DNA from: Guptibacillus hwajinpoensis
GTDB taxonomy: Bacteria > Bacillota > Bacilli > Bacillales > Guptibacillaceae
Length of the DNA stretch: 64,000 bases
Assembly: GCF_029277305.1 (NCBI RefSeq)
Contig: NZ_CP119526.1
Direction: 5' to 3' (one strand)
Made by a program: the position numbers and the translations under genes. Below the pieces are notes generated by a model. The model did no database searches. It was given only the letters and a program-made list of their open reading frames with translations, and had not been told where the DNA came from. This document shows, piece by piece, positions 27,134 to 36,281 of this stretch (its first letter is position 1; each line of letters begins with the position of its first letter).

Positions 27134-27151
27134 GAGCACAGTGCTCTTTTT
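27134..27151 (+). promoter_or_regulatory. Possible attenuator in the miaB leader
   Basis: GAGCAC-A-GTGCTC followed directly by five T, 43 nt before the miaB start. The stem is short with a minimal loop, so termination would be weak. Confidence 0.3.
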
Positions 27152-27193
27152 CATAGCATGGTCATCCTTTTAATTGGAAAGGAGTCGAACGAC

Positions 27194-28726
27194 ATGAACG
27201 AAAAGCAAAGACTAGATTCACAAATAAATGTGAAGAAGACAGAGAAAACGACAGAAGACTTTGCGAAATATTTTCAGACAACGTACCAAGCACCTAATTT
27301 AAAGGATGCAAAGCGCCGCGGAAAAGAAAATGTTAATGTTCATTACGATTTTGAAATTCCAGAGAACATTAAAAATCTCGGGAAAGATAAGAAGTTCTTG
27401 ATTCGTACATACGGCTGTCAAATGAATGAGCACGATACTGAAGTCATGGCCGGCATTTTTGAAGAGATGGGTTTTGAAGCAACAACAGCGGTCGAAGAAG
27501 CTGATGTGGTTCTTTTAAATACGTGTGCGATTCGTGAAAATGCTGAGAATAAAGTATTTGGTGAACTAGGGCACTTAAAGCCATTGAAAATGGAAAACCC
27601 TGACCTCATTATTGGTGTGTGTGGATGTATGTCTCAGGAAGAGTCTGTGGTCAATCGCATAATGCAGAAACACCAATTCGTGGATCTGATTTTTGGTACA
27701 CATAATATTCACCGTTTACCAGAATTAATGGAGCAAGCTGTATTCGGTAAAGAAATGGTGATGGAAGTTTGGTCAAAAGAAGGCGACATCATTGAGAACC
27801 TTCCGAGAACGAGAAAAGGTGAAATAAAAGCCTGGGTTAATATTATGTACGGTTGTGATAAGTTCTGTACGTACTGTATCGTCCCATATACAAGAGGTAA
27901 AGAACGAAGTCGTCGCCCGGAAGATATCATTCAGGAAGTCCGTCACCTTGCGGCAAAAGGGTATAAAGAAGTTACGCTTCTCGGACAGAATGTAAACGCT
28001 TATGGGAAAGATTTAGAAGACATTGACTATGGTCTAGGAGACTTAATGAATGAGATTCATAAAATCGATATTCCTAGAGTTCGATTTACAACGAGTCATC
28101 CGCGAGACTTTGATGATCGACTAGTAGAAGTACTAGGTCAGGGTGGGAATTTAGTTGACCACATTCATCTCCCGGTTCAAAGCGGAAGTAATGAGGTTCT
28201 GAAATTAATGAACCGTCGCTATACACGAGAAACGTATCTAGAGCTTGTTGGTAAGATAAAGAAAGTAATGCCACATGCAACATTTACAACGGACATCATC
28301 GTCGGTTTTCCTAACGAAACGGATGAACAATTCGAGGAAACAATTGAGCTTGTTAAAGAAGTAGAATATGATAGTGCCTATACATTTATTTATTCACAGC
28401 GTGATGGAACACCAGCAGCTAAGATGCAGGACAACGTTCCAATGGATGTGAAGAAAGAGCGACTTCAACGATTGAATGCTCTTGTAAATGAGATGGCAGC
28501 GAAGAACAATGCAGTCTTTGAAGGTGAGATTGTTGAAGTGCTCGTAGAAGGTGAAAGCAAGAAGAATGCTGACGTCCTTTCTGGTTATACGAGAAAAAAT
28601 AAAGTAGTGAACTTTAGAGGTCCTAAATCTCTCATTGGTCAATTGGTACAAGTGAGAATTACAAAAGCAAAAACGTGGTCTCTTGATGGAGAATATATCG
28701 AAAAAACGGCTGAGGTGAATGCATAA
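27194..28726 (+). CDS. miaB: tRNA-2-methylthio-N6-isopentenyladenosine synthase
   Basis: 510 residues, radical SAM methylthiotransferase that adds the methylthio group to i6A37 of tRNAs, the step after MiaA (also in this window). The N-terminal UPF0004 domain starts at IRTYGCQMNEHD; the radical SAM CxxxCxxC is in MYGCDKFCTYCIVPY; a C-terminal TRAM domain runs from about 440. The start is ATG 27194, 9 nt after AAAGGAG; the in-frame TTG/GTG region upstream to 27158 is unlikely. It shares its stop with the ricA start. Confidence 0.95.
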   Translation: MNEKQRLDSQINVKKTEKTTEDFAKYFQTTYQAPNLKDAKRRGKENVNVHYDFEIPENIKNLGKDKKFLIRTYGCQMNEHDTEVMAGIFEEMGFEATTAVEEADVVLLNTCAIRENAENKVFGELGHLKPLKMENPDLIIGVCGCMSQEESVVNRIMQKHQFVDLIFGTHNIHRLPELMEQAVFGKEMVMEVWSKEGDIIENLPRTRKGEIKAWVNIMYGCDKFCTYCIVPYTRGKERSRRPEDIIQEVRHLAAKGYKEVTLLGQNVNAYGKDLEDIDYGLGDLMNEIHKIDIPRVRFTTSHPRDFDDRLVEVLGQGGNLVDHIHLPVQSGSNEVLKLMNRRYTRETYLELVGKIKKVMPHATFTTDIIVGFPNETDEQFEETIELVKEVEYDSAYTFIYSQRDGTPAAKMQDNVPMDVKKERLQRLNALVNEMAAKNNAVFEGEIVEVLVEGESKKNADVLSGYTRKNKVVNFRGPKSLIGQLVQVRITKAKTWSLDGEYIEKTAEVNA

Positions 28727-29142
28727 TGATGTCAAGAATGGAAGTAATCGCAAAAGCAAAAGATCTTGCTAAATTAGTTTCAGAAACAGAAGAAGTTGAT
28801 TTCTTCAAACGTGCAGAAGCAAAAATCAACGAAAATAAAAAAGTGCAAAGTTTAATCGCGCGCATTAAGCTTGAACAAAAAGAAGCAGTTAATCTTCAAC
28901 ACTATTCAAAACATGAAGCGTTGAAAGAAAAAGATGAGCGTATTGATAAGCTCATGCAGCAGCTTGATGAAATTCCTGTTGTTCAAGAATTCAAACGTTC
29001 ACAGTCTGATGTGAATGATTTGCTTCAGCTTGTTGCGAACACAATTTCAAATACTGTTACAGATGAAATCATCGAGGCAACTGGTGGGAATGTTCTAGAA
29101 GGAACAACCGGATCAACTCAAAGCGGACCTGGATGTAAGTAA
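28726..29142 (+). CDS. ricA: RicA/YmcA, regulator of RNase Y-linked RNA processing and biofilm
   Basis: 138 residues, helical YlbF/YmcA family protein. In B. subtilis it forms a complex with RicF and RicT that carries iron-sulfur clusters and directs RNase Y maturation of mRNAs. The C-terminal GPGC motif offers a cluster cysteine. ATG 28726 overlaps the miaB stop (ATAATGATG); ATG 28729 is equally possible. A terminator follows. Confidence 0.88.
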   Translation: MMSRMEVIAKAKDLAKLVSETEEVDFFKRAEAKINENKKVQSLIARIKLEQKEAVNLQHYSKHEALKEKDERIDKLMQQLDEIPVVQEFKRSQSDVNDLLQLVANTISNTVTDEIIEATGGNVLEGTTGSTQSGPGCK

Positions 29143-29148
29143 GGTGAA

Positions 29149-29176
29149 AGTCGGGACAATAATCCCGGCTTTTTTT
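29149..29176 (+). terminator. Terminator after ricA
   Basis: Eight-bp stem AGTCGGGA / TCCCGGCT with a 6-nt loop, then T7. Confidence 0.9.
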
Positions 29177-29411
29177 ATTTGTTCTAAATAATAAATTTCA
29201 TATACCGTACTTTTTTAAGAAAAATATCAAAAGGTTGTAAAGCATTGGACATTAAAGACATAGACTGATAGTGGAACAGCCTTGATAGAGTGAAACTTCC
29301 ATATGAACATGGAAGAATTACTGCCACTTAAGGGTGGGATAAAAAAAGAGGCACACTAGTCGTTTGTCTTGCATAGGATGAGAATGAAGATTGGAAGAGG
29401 AGGTATGATCG

Positions 29412-29960
29412 ATGTCAGAGGAATATAATTACAGAGAGATATTCGCCAAAGCAGTTTGCGGCAAAGGGCGTAAATTTACACAGGATACACACACCGTTTC
29501 ACCGTCCAATAAACCATCAAGTATTCTTGGTTGTTGGATTATTAACAATGAATTTAAGTCAAAGAAGCACGGTGACACCGTAGTCGTTGAAGGCTCTTAT
29601 GACATTAATATCTGGTATTCTTACAGCCATAATACGAAAACAGAAGTCAAAACAGAAAATGTAAAATACCGTGAAGAAATTCCTCTTCGCTATAAAGACA
29701 AAGACTCTGTGGCTGAAGAAGTAGTGGCGAAAGCAATCCAAGAGCCGAATGCACTTGAAGCTACCATAGCTCCAAGTGGTCAAAAAATCATTGTTCAGGC
29801 TGAGAGAGAGTTTCTCGTTGAAGTCATTGGCGAAACAAAAATGTGTGTTTACGTAAATCCTGATGGTTGTGAAGACGATGATGATTGGGATTATGAAGTT
29901 GATGATGAAGAGTTTGAAGATTTAGATCCGAACTTTTTAATTGGTGATCTTGAAGAATAG
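29412..29960 (+). CDS. cotE: Outer spore coat morphogenetic protein CotE
   Basis: 182 residues, the length of B. subtilis CotE, which assembles the outer spore coat. Conserved N-terminus EEYNYREIFAKAVCGKG and the typical very acidic C-terminus (DDDDWDYEVDDEEFEDLD) are present. SD AGAGGAGG lies 10 nt before ATG 29412. A CATAGACT at 29259-29266 matches a sigma-E -10 (CATACAMT) at seven of eight positions but has no convincing -35, so mother-cell control is suggested only weakly by sequence. A hairpin CTTCCAT...ATGGAAG is at about 29297-29316. Confidence 0.95.
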   Translation: MSEEYNYREIFAKAVCGKGRKFTQDTHTVSPSNKPSSILGCWIINNEFKSKKHGDTVVVEGSYDINIWYSYSHNTKTEVKTENVKYREEIPLRYKDKDSVAEEVVAKAIQEPNALEATIAPSGQKIIVQAEREFLVEVIGETKMCVYVNPDGCEDDDDWDYEVDDEEFEDLDPNFLIGDLEE

Positions 29961-29965
29961 CTATG

Positions 29966-29998
29966 CCAGGGAGAAGCAAACCTTCTTCCTGGTTTTTA
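29966..29998 (+). terminator. Terminator after cotE
   Basis: Eleven-bp stem with one mismatch (CCAGGGAGAAG / CTTCTTCCTGG) followed by a T-rich stretch. Confidence 0.82.
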
Positions 29999-30023
29999 TT
30001 TTGGTTTAGGGGTGGAGAAGGGG

Positions 30024-30426
30024 GTTCCAGTGCCTGCCGAGTCTAACCGCCCACTTCCGCTTTACATGATCCAGCTGCAGTGGGCAGACTCTCGGTCACT
30101 TCACCTTTCAACCTGAACACAAAGACCGTGTTCATTTTGAAAGGTTCCAGTGCCTATCGAGTCTAACCGCCCACTTCCGCTTTACATGATCCAGCTACGA
30201 CTCGCAGAAACTACGATATTTCACTCCTGAACGGGAACACAAGAAACGTGTTCCCGTTCAAGAGTTCCAATATCTTCGTTTCTAGACGCTCGTCTCCGCT
30301 TTTCACAAGATCCAGCTACGTGGGCCAAATCCTCCGGCTGTTTCACCCTTTCAGTTGAGACAAAAAGCGTCTCATCTGAAAGGGCTCCAACATCCTACGG
30401 ATTTTAACAGGCCCACTCCGCTTTTC
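30024..30426. repeat. 120-bp tandem repeat array with alternating hairpins
   Basis: Three units start at 30024, 30144 and 30264 (GTTCCA), and a partial fourth at 30384; the period is exactly 120 bp. Each unit contains a core CCGCTTTnnCAnGATCCAGCT (30057, 30177, 30296; partial at 30418) between variable arms, and ends in a hairpin. The hairpins at 30104-30144, 30229-30259 and 30346-30384 differ in sequence but keep their pairing. The right arm of unit 2 (30198-30220) pairs with the left arm of unit 3 (30269-30292) rather than with its own left arm. No coding potential is seen in this 500-base gap. Confidence 0.8.
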
Positions 30427-30431
30427 TGATA

Positions 30432-30440
30432 TGCTATACT
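30432..30440 (+). promoter_or_regulatory. Candidate extended -10 promoter of mutS
   Basis: TGC-TATACT fits an extended -10 element 38 nt before the mutS start. No good -35 is visible because the 120-bp array ends there. Confidence 0.4.
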
Positions 30441-30477
30441 GTTATTTGAATAGAAATAAGATTGGTGGAGAAGAATC

Positions 30478-33087
30478 ATGGCGCGATATACACCTATGAT
30501 GGAGCAATATCTTAGAATTAAGGCAGAGTATCAGGATGCCTTTTTATTTTTTCGTTTAGGCGATTTTTATGAAATGTTTTTTGATGATGCGACACGTGCA
30601 TCGAAGGAATTGGAAATTACGTTAACGAGCAGAGATGGTGGAGAGCAGGGACGCATTCCGATGTGTGGCGTGCCTTATCATGCTGCTGATAATTATATAT
30701 CTCAACTAGTGACAAAAGGTTATAAGATAGCAATTTGTGAGCAAACGGAGGATCCAAAGCAGGCAAAAGGGGTTGTGAGAAGAGAAGTTGTTCAGCTTAT
30801 TACACCTGGGACGGTGATGTCGGATCACTTAATTAAAGAGAAAGAGAACAATTACATTGTTGCGATTTCTGAATTTGAAGATGATACGTTTGCACTTGCC
30901 GCGAACGATTTAACAACGGGTGAATCGATGGCGACGATACTAGCTGGGGATCATCATGAAGTGATTGGAGAGCTTTCGAACCTTGCACCACGAGAAGTTG
31001 TTGTAAATAGCGAGAGTGTGGAGCTGTCGAATGCCATTCAAGAACGGATGACTGTTACGATTTCGATTGAGGATGACACTAGGATTCCTGAAACATTAAC
31101 ACCGCTTAGTGACCACATTGACCAACCAAAGCTATTGCATGTGTTTGGTCGTCTTCTACAGTATTTAATTCGAACACAGAAGCGCTCGATGGATCACTTG
31201 CAGCCTCTTCGTCATTATCATATTTCTCAATATATGAAGCTAGATGTAAATTCAAAACGAAATCTTGAACTTGTTGAGACCATTCGTGATAAAAAGCGGA
31301 CAGGCTCTCTTGTCTGGTTTCTAGATAGTTCTGTTACCGCAATGGGTGGAAGGCTTTTAAAGCAATGGGTTGAACGACCTCTATTAAAGCAACGTGAAAT
31401 AGAAAAGCGCCAGGAGCTCGTTGAAACGCTGATGAAACAATTTTTCGAACGGGAAACAATCAGAGAACAGCTTCAAGGTGTTTATGATTTAGAGCGTCTA
31501 GCTGGTAAGGTTGCGTTTGGCAATTTAAATGCACGCGATCTTGTGCAATTAAGAAAGTCGCTAGAGAAAATCCCTGAAATTAAACAAGCTGTCTCATCGC
31601 TCGATAATCCATATGCAAAAGAACTCGGAGAAGAAATTCTTCCGTGTGAAGAACTTGTGAAACTATTGCAAGATGCGATTGAAGATAACCCGCCACTTTC
31701 TGTGAAAGAAGGGCAAATGATTCGAGATGGCTATCATGCGGATCTTGATACGTATCGTGATGCGAGTCGTAATGGTAAAGATTGGATCGCAGCCCTTCAA
31801 ATGCAAGAGAGGGAGCGGACTGGCATTAAGTCGCTTAAAATCGGATACAACAAAGTATTTGGTTATTATATAGAAGTCACACGATCGAACCTTCCTAATC
31901 TTCCTGAAGGCAGATATGAGCGTAAACAAACCCTTTCGAATGCCGAGCGGTTTATAACGCCAGAGCTTAAGGAAAAGGAGACCTTGATTCTAGAAGCAGA
32001 AGAGAAAATTGTGGATCTTGAATATAGTTTATTTGCCAACGTTCGTGAAGAGGTTAAAGCGTTTATTCCACAACTCCAGCAATTAGCTAGGAAAATTAGC
32101 GAGCTTGATGTGCTTCAATCATTTGCCGTCGTAAGTGAAGAGAATCGATTTACAAAGCCAATTTTCTCAAAAGAACGGAAAGTAGCTGTTGAAGGTGGAC
32201 GTCATCCAGTTGTTGAGAAAATGCTCAAAGGGCGAGAATATGTAGCGAATGATGTGATGATGGACCGTGATCGAGAAATTTTACTAATCACAGGTCCTAA
32301 CATGAGCGGTAAAAGTACGTACATGAGGCAGCTTGCGCTGATTTCCATTCTTGGTCAAATTGGTTGCTTTGTGCCAGCCGAATCTGCCGTTTTACCTGTG
32401 TTTGATCAGATATTTACACGTATTGGTGCTGCAGATGATCTGGCGGCAGGCCAAAGTACGTTCATGGTTGAAATGTTAGAAGCGAACTATGCAATTACGC
32501 GTGCTACCCAAGATAGCTTAATTCTTCTAGATGAAATCGGAAGAGGAACGTCTACTTATGATGGTATGGCACTCGCGCAATCAATTATTGAGTACGTACA
32601 CAGTGAAGTTAGAGCCAAAACGCTTTTCTCAACTCATTATCATGAGCTAACAACACTTGAAGAGGACCTTGATCGCGTGAAGAACGTTCACGTGAAGGCA
32701 GTTGAAGAAGAAGGACGAGTTGTTTTCTTACACCGAGTACACGATGGATCAGCTGATAAAAGCTATGGAATTCATGTAGCACAGCTTGCGAATTTACCTG
32801 AACCTCTGATCAAACGTGCTGAAGCGATACTAAAAGAATTTGAATCAGAGTCAGATACCGTTACAAAACCTGAAGTAGAATCAAATACGGTCACGAAAGA
32901 GAAAGTTACTGTCGAGGAAGAAGAAGCGCAGCTTGCTTTCTTTAATGAAGAAGCGAAACGTAAGCCAGCAAGAACGCCGGCTGAAAAAGCGATTCTAGAT
33001 CGTTTAAAGTCCGTTGATATTATGGAGATGACCCCAATGGACGCGATTAATACGTTGTATGAGCTGAAAAAGCAGTTAAAGTCATAA
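30478..33087 (+). CDS. mutS: DNA mismatch repair protein MutS
   Basis: 869 residues. It recognises mismatches and recruits MutL. The N-terminal mismatch-binding domain includes FFRLGDFYEMFFDDA with the Phe-x-Glu mismatch wedge (FYEMF). The ATPase has Walker A GPNMSGKST, Walker B LILLDEIGRGTST and an STHYHEL switch. The C-terminus carries a charged linker and the tetramerisation region. SD TGGTGGAGAAG precedes ATG 30478. mutL follows after 19 nt. Confidence 0.97.
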   Translation: MARYTPMMEQYLRIKAEYQDAFLFFRLGDFYEMFFDDATRASKELEITLTSRDGGEQGRIPMCGVPYHAADNYISQLVTKGYKIAICEQTEDPKQAKGVVRREVVQLITPGTVMSDHLIKEKENNYIVAISEFEDDTFALAANDLTTGESMATILAGDHHEVIGELSNLAPREVVVNSESVELSNAIQERMTVTISIEDDTRIPETLTPLSDHIDQPKLLHVFGRLLQYLIRTQKRSMDHLQPLRHYHISQYMKLDVNSKRNLELVETIRDKKRTGSLVWFLDSSVTAMGGRLLKQWVERPLLKQREIEKRQELVETLMKQFFERETIREQLQGVYDLERLAGKVAFGNLNARDLVQLRKSLEKIPEIKQAVSSLDNPYAKELGEEILPCEELVKLLQDAIEDNPPLSVKEGQMIRDGYHADLDTYRDASRNGKDWIAALQMQERERTGIKSLKIGYNKVFGYYIEVTRSNLPNLPEGRYERKQTLSNAERFITPELKEKETLILEAEEKIVDLEYSLFANVREEVKAFIPQLQQLARKISELDVLQSFAVVSEENRFTKPIFSKERKVAVEGGRHPVVEKMLKGREYVANDVMMDRDREILLITGPNMSGKSTYMRQLALISILGQIGCFVPAESAVLPVFDQIFTRIGAADDLAAGQSTFMVEMLEANYAITRATQDSLILLDEIGRGTSTYDGMALAQSIIEYVHSEVRAKTLFSTHYHELTTLEEDLDRVKNVHVKAVEEEGRVVFLHRVHDGSADKSYGIHVAQLANLPEPLIKRAEAILKEFESESDTVTKPEVESNTVTKEKVTVEEEEAQLAFFNEEAKRKPARTPAEKAILDRLKSVDIMEMTPMDAINTLYELKKQLKS

Positions 33088-33106
33088 AGAAAGAAAGGTG
33101 AGGATA

Positions 33107-34969
33107 ATGGGAAAGATCGTGCAGCTTGATGATCAGCTTTCAAATAAGATCGCTGCTGGTGAAGTAGTCGAAAGACCGGCTTCTGTCGTAAAAGAACTGG
33201 TTGAGAATGCCATTGATGCAGAGAGCAGTGAAATTTCAATTGAAATAGAAGAAGGCGGTCTTTCCAAAATCCGCATCGTAGATAATGGTAGTGGGATGGA
33301 TGAGGAAGATTGTAAGCTCGCTTTCTTCCGTCATGCTACGAGTAAAATAAAAAATGAACGGGATCTATTTCAAATTGAAACGCTAGGATTCCGTGGTGAG
33401 GCCCTACCGAGTATCGCAGCTGTTTCTCATCTTGAATTAAAAACGTCTACTGGTGAAGCTGCCGGAACTTATGTACGAATAGAAGCTGGGAAAGTAGCTG
33501 AATTTAAAGCGACTGACAGCCGAAAAGGGACGGAAATGACAATTACGGGGCTGTTTTATAATACACCAGCTCGTTTAAAACATATGAAAACCGTTCACAC
33601 AGAACTTGCCAATGTTGCAGATGTTATTAACCGTCAAGCGATGGCGCACCCTGACATCGCCTTTCGTTTCTTTCACAACGGTAAGAAATTGCTTACGACA
33701 ACTGGAAACGGTGATCTGTTGCAAGTCATTGCGGCAATTTACGGGTATAACACAGCTAGAAAAATGCTACCGCTGTATGCAGAAACGATTGATTTTACAG
33801 TAACGGGCTATGCGGCCAAACCGGAATTAACTCGAGCGTCCCGGCAGTATATTTCGCTAGTGATTAACGGTCGCTATATTAAGAATTTCACGATATCAAA
33901 AGGAATTCAGCAGGGCTATCATACGCTACTTCCGATTGGACGGTATCCGATTGTTGTTCTTCATATTAAGATGAACCCAACGTTGATTGATGTGAACGTA
34001 CATCCTTCCAAATTAGAAGCGCGCATTAGTAAAGAGCAAGATCTTGCACTTGCGATCGAAAATGCTATTAAAGGAATCTTTAAGCAGATTGAACTTATAC
34101 CTGAACAAACAGCACCGAAGAAAAAGGAACCCGAAAGCGAACAGCCTGCTTTTCGCTTTCAGCATGATCGACCTAAGAGTAGAGAAGAAGAGCCGCCAGT
34201 CAAGGATCCTGAAATTAAAACGGACGACTTTGAACCGGCACCCTTCATAAGGGATTTTAAAAAACCGTTTAGCGTGAAGGAAGAATTGAAGTCAGACGAC
34301 TATGAGACGAATCAGTCTGAGCCTGATACACGCGATGAGCTTGAGATGGCAATGGATTATGTGAAAGAAACGAATGATAGCGATACTCGAATTCCGCCCC
34401 TTTACCCAATTGGTCAGATGCATGGCACTTACATTCTTGCTCAAAATGAGAATGGACTATATATCATCGATCAACATGCGGCACAGGAGCGAATTAAGTA
34501 TGAATTCTACCGAGAAAAAGTCGGTGAAATTGATCCTGTGGTTCAAGAATTGCTCGTTCCGTTTACGCTTGAGTATAATACGTCAGAATCGGCCATTATT
34601 GATAGTAGGATAGAAGATCTTGCTAAAGTTGGCGTGTTTCTTGAATCGTTTGGTCGGAACAGCTATATGGTTAGCGCTCATCCGGTCTGGTTTCCGAAAG
34701 GAGCCGAACAGAATACGATTGAGGAGCTAATTCAAGAGGTCGTTGATAATCGTGCGATTGATGTGAAGAAGCTTCGCGAAGAAGCGGCTATCATGATGTC
34801 CTGTAAGAAATCCATTAAAGCCAATCGGCATTTGCGGGATGATGAAGTATTCACTCTGCTTGAGACGTTACGGCAATCGATTGATCCGTATACATGTCCT
34901 CACGGCAGGCCAATTATTATTCACTATTCCACATATGAGATGGAGAAAATGTTTAAGAGGGTTATGTAA
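33107..34969 (+). CDS. mutL: DNA mismatch repair endonuclease MutL
   Basis: 620 residues. GHKL ATPase N-terminal domain (LVENAIDAESSEI, IVDNGSGMD, TLGFRGEALPSI), a variable linker (about 340-430) and a C-terminal endonuclease domain. The metal-binding DQHAAQERIKYE matches DQHA-x2-E-x4-E, with SCKKSIKANRHL and CPHGRP also present. It therefore belongs to the nicking MutL type found in bacteria without MutH. ATG 33107 follows AAAGGTGAGGA; the in-frame GTG at 33098 falls in that SD. Confidence 0.96.
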   Translation: MGKIVQLDDQLSNKIAAGEVVERPASVVKELVENAIDAESSEISIEIEEGGLSKIRIVDNGSGMDEEDCKLAFFRHATSKIKNERDLFQIETLGFRGEALPSIAAVSHLELKTSTGEAAGTYVRIEAGKVAEFKATDSRKGTEMTITGLFYNTPARLKHMKTVHTELANVADVINRQAMAHPDIAFRFFHNGKKLLTTTGNGDLLQVIAAIYGYNTARKMLPLYAETIDFTVTGYAAKPELTRASRQYISLVINGRYIKNFTISKGIQQGYHTLLPIGRYPIVVLHIKMNPTLIDVNVHPSKLEARISKEQDLALAIENAIKGIFKQIELIPEQTAPKKKEPESEQPAFRFQHDRPKSREEEPPVKDPEIKTDDFEPAPFIRDFKKPFSVKEELKSDDYETNQSEPDTRDELEMAMDYVKETNDSDTRIPPLYPIGQMHGTYILAQNENGLYIIDQHAAQERIKYEFYREKVGEIDPVVQELLVPFTLEYNTSESAIIDSRIEDLAKVGVFLESFGRNSYMVSAHPVWFPKGAEQNTIEELIQEVVDNRAIDVKKLREEAAIMMSCKKSIKANRHLRDDEVFTLLETLRQSIDPYTCPHGRPIIIHYSTYEMEKMFKRVM

Positions 34970-34996
34970 CGAGCTGAAAACATTGAAGGAAAGTAC

Positions 34997-35947
34997 GTGA
35001 ATCAAATGGACAAAAAGAAACAAAAACTAGTTACCGTTCTCGGTCCAACAGCTGTTGGGAAAACGAAGACAAGTATTGAGCTTGCTAAAGCACTTGACGG
35101 TGAAGTCATTAGTGGAGACTCAATGCAAATTTACCGAGGCATGGACATCGGAACGGCAAAAGTGACAACTGAAGAGATGGAAGGAATTCCTCATCATTTA
35201 ATCGATATTAAAGATCCGACCGAAAGTTTTTCAGCCGCTGAATTTCAGGATCTTGCTACAGACCTCGTAGCTGATATTAATAGTCGGGGGAAAGTTGCGA
35301 TTATAGCGGGTGGAACAGGTCTTTATGTTAAATCCGTCACGCATCAATATGCCTTTTCTGAAGCGAAGGAAGATCCTGCGTATCGTGCGAAACTAGAGCG
35401 ATTTGCTGAAGAAGAAGGTGCTGTAGCATTCCATTCGAGACTAAAAGAAATCGATCCTGTAAGCTATGAGAACGTTCATCCGAATAATGTAAGAAGAGTT
35501 ATAAGAGCCCTTGAAGTCTATCATGTAACTGGCGAGCCTGTATCGGCATCGAAAGACGCGCTTCCAGAACATTCTCCTTATCATCTCGTGAATGTTGGCC
35601 TTACGATGGATCGAGATTTGCTTTATGATCGTATCAATAGAAGAGTCGATCTTATGATGGAGGCTGGATTACTTGAGGAAGCGAGAGCTTTACACGCTGA
35701 GGGTGTTCGAGATTGTCAGTCAGTCCAAGCTATTGGCTATAAGGAAATCTACCGATTCATTGATGGTCGTGTTTCATATGAAGACGCCGTGAATGAATTG
35801 AAGCAGAACTCAAGAAGGTACGCGAAACGTCAGCTAACCTGGTTCCGCCATCAAATGGAGATGGATTGGTTTGATATGACGAATGATCGTGAAGAAAAAA
35901 TCCAAACAATCTTGCAAGTTGTTGCAGGAAAGTTAGCAGAAAGCTAG
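34997..35947 (+). CDS. miaA: tRNA dimethylallyltransferase
   Basis: 316 residues. Transfers the isopentenyl group to A37 of tRNAs reading UNN codons; MiaB then methylthiolates it. P-loop GPTAVGKT, DSMQIYRGMDIGTAK and the family motif HHLIDIKDPTESFSAAEF are visible. GTG 34997 lies 6 nt after GAAGGA, so I prefer it to the in-frame ATG 35006. hfq follows 46 nt later, the usual miaA-hfq pair. Confidence 0.94.
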   Translation: MNQMDKKKQKLVTVLGPTAVGKTKTSIELAKALDGEVISGDSMQIYRGMDIGTAKVTTEEMEGIPHHLIDIKDPTESFSAAEFQDLATDLVADINSRGKVAIIAGGTGLYVKSVTHQYAFSEAKEDPAYRAKLERFAEEEGAVAFHSRLKEIDPVSYENVHPNNVRRVIRALEVYHVTGEPVSASKDALPEHSPYHLVNVGLTMDRDLLYDRINRRVDLMMEAGLLEEARALHAEGVRDCQSVQAIGYKEIYRFIDGRVSYEDAVNELKQNSRRYAKRQLTWFRHQMEMDWFDMTNDREEKIQTILQVVAGKLAES

Positions 35948-35993
35948 AAATGTAATAATTGAATGCCTTTAGAGAAAAAGAGGAGGACTGACA

Positions 35994-36227
35994 ATGAAGC
36001 AGCAAATTAACATCCAGGATCAATTTTTAAATCAATTGAGAAAAGACAATGTATTTGTGACGGTTTATCTGCTTAATGGATTCCAGCTTAAAGGGACGAT
36101 CAAGGGATTTGATAATTTCACAATTATCCTTGAGTCCGATGGAAAACAACAATTGATTTACAAACACGCCATTTCTACTTTCGCTCCACAGCGATCAGTT
36201 GAAATAAATTTTGAGTCTGACAAGTAA
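35994..36227 (+). CDS. hfq: RNA chaperone Hfq
   Basis: 77 residues, Sm-like. Sm1 motif LRKDNVFVTVYLLNGFQLKGTI and Sm2 IYKHAISTFAP are both intact. It binds small RNAs as a hexameric ring. SD AGAGGAGGACTG precedes the ATG. A terminator follows directly, shared in the opposite sense with the convergent recombinase gene. Confidence 0.96.
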   Translation: MKQQINIQDQFLNQLRKDNVFVTVYLLNGFQLKGTIKGFDNFTIILESDGKQQLIYKHAISTFAPQRSVEINFESDK

Positions 36228-36233
36228 AAATAG

Positions 36234-36272
36234 GTCCCTCGTTCTGATTTCTGCAGGATGAGGGACTTTTTT
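36234..36272 (+). terminator. Terminator after hfq
   Basis: Stem GTCCCTC-G-TTCTG paired with CAGGA-T-GAGGGAC around a short loop, then T7. It lies at a convergent gene junction. Confidence 0.85.
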
Positions 36273-36281
36273 GTACCTATT

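Noticed and set aside
30024..30426. CRISPR array
   Set aside because: The 120-bp period, self-pairing arms and lack of 25-40 bp repeats with unique spacers or cas genes exclude it.
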